From assembly GCF_000182925.2 (NCBI RefSeq), contig NC_026502.1, positions 1,860,001-1,924,000 of the forward strand: a stretch of 64,000 nucleotides of DNA. The letters run 5' to 3'. Source of the DNA: Neurospora crassa OR74A. Its lineage: Eukaryota; Ascomycota; Sordariomycetes; Sordariales; Sordariaceae. Every line of letters starts with the position of its first letter. The first letter of the stretch is position 1. The position numbers were made by a program, and so were the translations under genes. The notes under the pieces are model-generated. The model did not search any database, was not told the origin of the DNA, and was given only the letters and a program-made list of their open reading frames with translations. Positions 57,301-64,000 of this stretch are shown here, piece by piece.

Positions 57301-60300
57301 GTTGACGCCGTATCGAAATGATGTTGGACGGTTTCCAAGCGGACGTAACGCTTCTGTAATGTACCTTCCCCACCAGCTCACCCTTGGCAACCTAGTCAGC
57401 CCTTTTCCCGTCTTTGGTATCGATTGCATATGAAAAATATTTGTTGGTGGACAGGCAGAGCAGGCTGGCAGGCTGGCTTTTCGCTCTCCACACGAAAACA
57501 CTACGTGATCCGAACTACACACCTACTGTTGATCCCAGCTCTACTCTCGGAATGGTAACTGTTCCACTGGTAGGTCCCCGAGCCTAACGCACCATCCTCT
57601 TTCTTCGCGCCTCTGCGTGATGTGTTTTTTGGGTTGCATTTGCACCATTGCGTACTGCAATGCTGACATGGCTGTGGAATATGAACAGCAACCACAACAC
57701 TCATTTCTTCCCCGAGATGAGTTATCAACACAATATCAATTTTTTTTGCTGGGCTGAAGCGGGGCGTTGGAACGCAAGACCGACGCGGTGATCCTGCAAT
57801 TTCGGTGCCCAATGATCAATATACCTAGACTGCCTAAGAGGCCAGAATACACAATACGGTGGTAATCGCTAGTTCGCTCTGCGACAATGTGCGGCTCGCG
57901 GCTCACGGCTCGATATTGGGCTCATTAACTGGCTCCTATTGGGTCTGGATTTGACAGCCTTGCTTCTTTTTTCTTTTTTTTCTTTTTTTCTCCCTCCCTT
58001 TGGTACAAGGAGACGGATGACACCGACAGTGTGATGCTTGTTACCTACGAGCTCGGCGTAGCATTTGGAGTTACTACCCATTTGCGGACACTTACACTAC
58101 AACAGACACCGTACGTAGAGGTCGGTATGCTTGGGCCCTTGAAATGAGCCAGAATGTAACCGTGACGATAGGACTGGGAAAAGGACAGATGAGAACCAAA
58201 CTTCGAGGACGAACGGTTCTCGGATGCTGCATATAGTGGACAGATTTATGCACCACTTGGTCGTAACTGGCACCCTCCATCAGCGGACTGTGCCGTGACC
58301 GGGCAGGATCCCTTAAGAAGTAGGGTTTGGCATTATAGGGGTCCTCGGAAGAGGACAGGTGAGCAGTCGAAACTTCTGTTGCATCACATACGCTCTTGGA
58401 CCCTTGGGCCCAAACTGACAAAATGACAGAGAGTAGGGGACTGAGATGAGGCTAATCTTTTTCACATGATATCGTACGATACACCCTCACGTTCGTCAAC
58501 CTTACCGACATTGGGCCGACCGTCAGCCTCCAGGCAAAGGACAAATCGTGCCAAGAATTCCCGAGATCATTCTTGGACGGGACCACCACGGACAACCGCT
58601 GACTTAATCCGGCCGGCATGGATGGCATCATACATTTTTGTAGGGCTGTTGTGGCTGGCTGCTTCAGTCAGTCTGGCTGACTGACTGGCCTTCTCAGCTT
58701 TCGCTTTTCGTTAGAGGGTAAGAAAGAACGGAGATCCGCGCGTTTATGAACGCCTCATTGCAGACCGAGAACGCCTCTCCTTTTATTTCTTATCGATGCT
58801 TAGAATCTGGGATTATAAAATAGTATACACTAGACAGACACTGATGTTTGCCTCGTCAACAACGAGGCTTTCACGAGGCGTTCAACCGCCGTGTCCTTTC
58901 TGTTCGAGCCTGTGATTGTGCTAGATATCTAATAGGCCTCAAGTGAGAGACATCTGGCGCGCACACACGCTTTACGGGACTGTCGTGGGCCAACTTTATT
59001 CCTTTCCATTCACACATCCGAACTTTCAAGAGAGTTTATGATTGAAAGAGTACATCCAGCCACGCGGGAAGTAGCAAACGCCCCCAAAACAAGGGGAGGT
59101 CACAATGACTCGAAGCTGGCCGCGTGCGGCTGTATTTGGTGTGGCTGGTGGCTTGCTGGGCGCGGACAAGATAACAGGCATCAACGGGTGAACAAATGTC
59201 TCGGTCCCGATATTTGGGCTACGGGACAAAGAGTTGCCATTCCACCGGTTGCCTGCCTTGTCTGCCTGACGGGGCTTGAAACATTGTTCTGTAGAACCGT
59301 TGACTTTGGGCAAGCCGTTGGCCCGGTCAGGTGAGAAGTTTCTCTCGGGCCGAGCCGAATGCCGCTGTGATTTTGTTTCCTTCTCCAGTAGTCATCCGCC
59401 CATCTGTCTTGACTACATTGCCGTCATCAACAATGGGTACTTGGAGGAGCACGGGAGTATATCAAGATGGTATACATGTGAAGGATCATGGGGAGTATAC
59501 TCACGGAAACTGTTCGTTCGTTTATGGAACGGGTTTGAGTTCGGTAAGGTACATTTGGTTGTCGACCGAGTTTCCTGGGTTCATCACTCGTACGGACGTA
59601 CGGAGCAATGGAGCTTACAACAAAGCTATCACCCGCTTCAACCTATATCTTACGGTAGGGTATGTTTAATTTTTTTTTCCATGTAAGTTCAGGGCAGGAC
59701 TGCAAAGTTCGGTTTTTTTTTTCCCCGATGAAACTGTGGATGCTGGAGGATCTCTCTAGACTAACCAAACACTTCTCCTGGTTTCGTGGCCAGGCATGCC
59801 GTCGAGTCCGTTAGTCGACGTTGGACCCTCCCCAGAATGGTCGACAACACTCTGTGCATTCACGTATTCCCATGTAATAAACCCCGGTATACCGAGCCGG
59901 ATTAGCCCTGCCCGATCAACCAGATCAGGAATTGGACGGAACACATTGTCAACTCCTCATGGAGAAATCAGTAAGTGGACTTTCTTGTTCCTACATCCCC
60001 ATCCGTCTTCGCTTCGCCTCTCACTCCGATGTTCACAGTCTTACCATCTGCCTAACTGTACATGTAATCGTGCATAGATACCGAAAACCGATTGCTAGCT
60101 GCCCGCTCGTTCGTGAACGATTAAGTAGAGGTAACGTCAGATAGATAGCAAGCAAATCAGCAAGGCAGGTTAGATGTAGGTACCTAGGTAGGTACGTACT
60201 TTTGTGTAACGGCCGAAAGGGCTAAAAAGGACTTTCTTCCCCTCGGATAGCAGCATCTGTAGTTCCATGTCATCATGTGTGATCGTGGACTTTTGGTTAC

Positions 60301-62280
60301 CCTCCCCGTTCATTTCAATTGTTTGCCTTTGGTTTTCTGGTTTTTTTTTTCTCGAATCCCCTGTCATTTCGTTGGAACCATGAAATAAGCAAGGTGCATG
60401 TTTCCGGCAAGCTTACCCGGTCTCACATTGTGTGTGTTTTGTGTCTTTCATACACCACTCTATGGATAATGGAACATTCTTGAAGAAAGGGTTGGTCGTA
60501 TGCTTGACGTACCCACAGGTTTCCATGAGAAAAAAAAAAGAAAAAAAACGTTGTTATTTGATCGTTGGTAACAGGGCTTTCAGTCATGTTGTTTGGCCGG
60601 TCGTGGTTGGAGTAGGTGATTTTCCCGGATGCCTGGGCCTTTGTTGTAAACCGTGGCGAGCGCAATGAGAAATGGGAGTTTCACATTGCGCATCTTTGCC
60701 ACAATCAATGACGCTTTTCCTAAGCTTTTTCTATGGTGACAGTCTAAGCAGCTCGGTGTTGCTTGAGGGCGCCGCCATTTCTTGGCTTGAGGCCTATCGA
60801 AGGGGCCGGAAAAACATTGCTGTTCGTGTTGCTCAAACAATCACTGAAATGGCTTTTCATCAATAGAGGTAACCCAGGTTACAGAATAGTCGCTGGAGAT
60901 ATTCTCAAGAGAGGATCGGAAGAAACAAAACAGGCTGATCACTGGTCAAGCACGCATAGACCAACTTCGTGAAGCACCCAGTGTCACCAGAGTTTCTTAT
61001 ATGGAGAAAATAAGTAGCACGTTCCCTCTCCTGAGCCGAAATCCCATCAGGATCGCCGGCGCTTCAGTTTCCTGCTAAGAGGTTCATGACTTAAGTCACC
61101 CAAAGGTTGATACACCAACGACGATCACGAAAACCTGAGGTGGATATATTCCCACCAAAGAACAGCTGTAAACATGACAGGTTGAACATATGTAACATTT
61201 GGACGGCCGCAATACAATGTCTTTAGCATTTGTACTCTGGAACGCCATGTCAGCATGTGAAGGCGACATGCCCGAGATGACAAGTCACTTGAACCCTGCA
61301 CCTTACACGAGTGTCTTCAGTAAGAACGAATACTCCTAAAGCATAAAATGACCATAATAACCACAGGGTCTTTTCCTGCTGTCACAATATAGCTCCGTAC
61401 AAAGCCCAGGTTATAATGGAACAACCTTAGACAGGTCGTTCTGAGTGTCGAATACCCGGGTGCCACTATGTAACGTAGCAACGTATAACACTAGAGAACC
61501 AAGCCAATAGCGGGCTCTTGAAAGTCTGTGATATTGATCATTTGGTGAGATGGCGGATTAGACGTAAAATGACACTTTCAGTTTGCTATTTTGCTTTAAT
61601 GTTCTGGCGAGAAACCTCCTCGGGCTTCAGAAAAGGTGCTATCTGTTAAGCCGCCTAACGGACACTCGCTCAAAGTTAGATGGGCATTTCAACCTGTAAC
61701 TTGTGGTTTCAAAATTTGAGAATGGGAATCATATGTGAATGGCGGCCGAAGAAGAAACAGGAACGTGGATTTAAAGAACAACCTGGATGGACTCAGAAAG
61801 ACGGCACACATATATGTTCCTGTCCCATAGCTTGACAGACTGTAGATGACGTGTCCAGTGATGTTCAACCTTTATTGGGGCTCAAATAATAGTAGAGCAG
61901 GTCAGGACTCCTTACCGGGACTCGTAAGGTATTGCCATCGATCTTCACCCGGGTGACCAGATTCTGACATTGAAGGGCCAAGGTTTCTTCCCAAGTCCAA
62001 CCTTCGGACGGTTACCCCACACCGACCGAGTCCGGGACGCCGTTCCTTCCTCCTGACGGGCCGCCATGAGTTTCTGCCTGACCACTGACACAGCCATTGA
62101 CCAATGGTCTTGGCCGTGCGTGTTGCGAACCTCAGACTCATTTTTTTCCACAATCGCTTCTCGTGCGAGCTCCGGGCCGGACAATCACAATAGATACCCC
62201 GCCTGTCTGAATAGACCAGAACAGTAAACAACCCACCCTATTGCTTGCTATTGTCGCGGCTTTCGCATCATTGCAACGCA
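48301..62280. other. Fourteen-kb gene-poor interval
   Basis: I read both strands and found no frame with a recognisable domain, no convincing exon chain, no tRNA or 5S gene and no transposon protein. Base composition is mixed rather than strongly AT-rich, so it is not an obvious RIP desert. It contains a G-rich tract at 54052-54089, small hairpins around 58665-58879, T-runs near 57739 and 59669-59720, and palindromic GTACCTAGGTAC-type sequence near 60178. It separates two divergently transcribed genes and could be a large regulatory region or hold noncoding RNA. Confidence 0.5.
54052..54089 (+). repeat. G-rich tract with quadruplex potential
   Basis: Runs of 14, 6 and 8 G separated by one or two A, with GG between. 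Four or more G-tracts of at least three are available, the usual requirement for an intramolecular G-quadruplex on the plus strand. Confidence 0.85.
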
Positions 62281-64000
62281 ATGGACCGAGTACAAGATTG
62301 GGTCACCGATCTTCCTACTCCCGGAGTTATTGCTGCCCCTTTACCTAGCCCTATCGCGAGCAACACTTCCCTCTCTTCAGGCAAATCAAATCCCCCTCCG
62401 CTGAGAAGAAAAGGAAACATCACGCCCGATCAGCTTCCCGACAAGCCCTACCATCAGCATCATCGTGGTCATTCGGAACAAAACACAAAGACGTCTCAGC
62501 AGCAGCAATCATCCATCACGACGCGTCAACCCCCGCGGGATACAGCTACCAATATTCCGTCAGTCACTCGACCAACTTTCGACATTGCTTCTTGCCAGCA
62601 GAACAACGAGCTCACCATGTATGCCCACGACAGCAAGGCCATTCGTGGCAATTTTATCCCCGTGTCCAAGTCAATGAATGCTCGTGCCCCCACTCCCCCG
62701 CGGGAGCCGTCCGAGAACATCCACCACTTCTTGCAGCTTAGCTTGACCGAGTCGCAGATGGAGAAGTTAGCCAAAGTGTAAGATAACCAGCGATATGTGG
62801 GCTGTGTTACCAATGCTAACCCGCATAAGCTTATCCGAGGATGGCGACACAGAACGAGAATCGCGTGGTCGTCAAGCTCCTCAGACTGAAGTTCAGCAGC
62901 CCGACGTTGTCGATTCAGCCACGCCCAAGCCCAAAGCCAAAGAGCACCAGACGCTAAAGCAGCGATTCAGATCTCTTTCCCCCGCAAAGAGAAGAAAGCA
63001 CCAGCAAGAGGTGGTTGCTACGCCTCCCAGACAGCGTTCGCCTTCGCCCGTCAGAAGAGGTACGGGACCGAAGACCTCCGAGCAACGCCGGCTTGGCTAT
63101 GGCTCCGACTCTTACCAGTCGCCTCAACCTGCTAGCAAGCAGAGACAGTTCCATCAACACCAGGTTTCGTGGGATCGGCAGTACGATTCCCCCAAGCCTG
63201 TGAGCAGACAGAGACAGCAGCAATGCATGTCCCCTCAGTCCGCTAGCAGGCAGAGACAAGAGCATCAGCAGGAACAACGTGCTGCCAACACTGCTGCCGA
63301 GGCAGCTGCCTTCCGCTTGGCTTCTCCCTTTCCTTCAAAGCGTCGTCAAGATCGTGTCCCTCTTGCTCCCATCGACACCGACATTGCCCGTCTTCACGCC
63401 AAGGTCACAGCCCATCGTGAACCCATCGTCATCCATTACTCTCCTGAGCCTGATGCGCGAGTGGCTTCCCAGACTGTTCAAATTGTGGCCACAGACAAGT
63501 CCTCCGTCTACTCCCAGGAGAATCAAGAGAAGGCTCCTGACCCTCGTTTCCGCTCCCAGATAAGTCCCCTTCACGTCGTCAAGGAAAACAAGGAGAACGA
63601 TAGTGGATACTCCCAGACTCTCAGCATCCTTCAAGACTACGGTAACTGGAGCAACTGGGCCAACTCTGAGGAGCCTGTTCAGAACAGCCAAGGCCCAGAA
63701 GTCACTCGCGCTCCCACCAAATTATCCAACCGCAGCGCTGACCGGCCTGGCACCGACGGAGCCACAGGCACAGATGACTTCCACTACTCAGCCCTGACTC
63801 CCCTTTTCCCAGTCCACAATATCAACAACCCCAACCGCAACATGCGCATGGCCTCCAAGACCTTGATCGGCGAAAACGGCTGGTTGGAGTCTACGTCTCG
63901 TCCCTCTGACGCCCCGCTCAACAATCAGCTCAACACCGCCACATCGAACGGCACAAACAAGAAACCATCAACCGCCGTTCCCGCCCGCAAACCCGGCTTC
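62281..64000 (+). CDS. Disordered fungal protein, 3' end beyond the window
   Basis: Exon 1 is 62281-62777 and exon 2 starts at 62830 (donor GTAAGA, branch GCTAAC, acceptor GCATAAG). The frame then stays open to the window edge, so at least 550 residues are encoded. Start ATG 62281 (MDRVQDWVTDLPTPG). The protein is largely disordered and rich in Gln, Ser, Pro and Arg. It has a conserved-looking helix HHFLQLSLTESQMEKLAKV across the splice, basic blocks such as RFRSLSPAKRRKHQQE, repeated S(R/K)QRQ units, and near the end a compact MASKTLIGENGWLE motif that looks conserved in filamentous ascomycetes. No enzyme domain is seen; a regulatory or scaffold role is possible but unproven. It is divergent from the transcription factor across the long gap. 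Confidence 0.75.

Noticed and set aside
59276-59686. Overlapping plus frames of 136 and 112 residues in the gene gap
   Set aside because: Two frames open over the same bases with no splice logic, conserved motif or domain.
48301-62280. Gap as a strongly RIP-mutated transposon desert
   Set aside because: Many stretches are GC-balanced with few long TA-rich runs by eye; a computed RIP index would be needed to support it.

Overview
The window looks like nuclear DNA of a filamentous ascomycete of the Sordariales, most likely Neurospora or a close relative. The support is a dispersed, complete 5S rRNA gene of Neurospora type with a TATA-like box about 30 bp upstream, short introns (55-90 bp) with GTRNGT donors and CTAAC/CTGAC-like branch sites, two HET-domain loci, and RIP-like CpA-to-TpA differences between repeat copies. 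No mitochondrial, bacterial or CRISPR features were seen. Exon models below were built by joining reading frames across splice sites; all joins keep frame, but none is tested by RNA.

Layout. 0-8 kb: intact 5S rRNA gene (+), a UCS-family myosin chaperone (CRO1/She4/UNC-45, -), a small secreted SnoaL/NTF2-like protein (+), a decayed HET-domain gene (-), and tRNA-Glu(UUC) (-). 9-18 kb: a RING-H2 ubiquitin ligase (+), then a second 5S rRNA gene that has been cut in two. Its 3' part (11784-11853) and 5' part (14036-14102) are separated by about 2.2 kb, with an 8-bp target-like duplication at the two junctions. The insert holds a pair of 117-131 bp inverted repeats, a 31-bp tandem array and an intact three-exon gene for a small cysteine-rich secreted protein. 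A DDHD-domain phospholipase (-) follows.

19-32 kb: a single-pass membrane glycoprotein-like protein (+), a large HSL-type alpha/beta hydrolase (-), an orphan acidic-repeat protein (+) and a full-length HET-domain protein (-). 33-42 kb is metabolic: an FAD phenol 2-monooxygenase (+), glutamate decarboxylase (-, three exons) and kynurenine formamidase (-). 44-48 kb: a large Zn2Cys6 transcription factor (-). From 48 to 62.3 kb I find no convincing gene, an unusually long gap for such a genome. It lies between the divergent transcription factor and a disordered protein (+) that runs off the right edge.

How the genes relate: there is no obvious biosynthetic cluster. The metabolic genes act in separate pathways (aromatic hydroxylation, GABA formation, tryptophan to kynurenine). 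The most unusual structure is the interrupted 5S rRNA gene with its gene-bearing insert.
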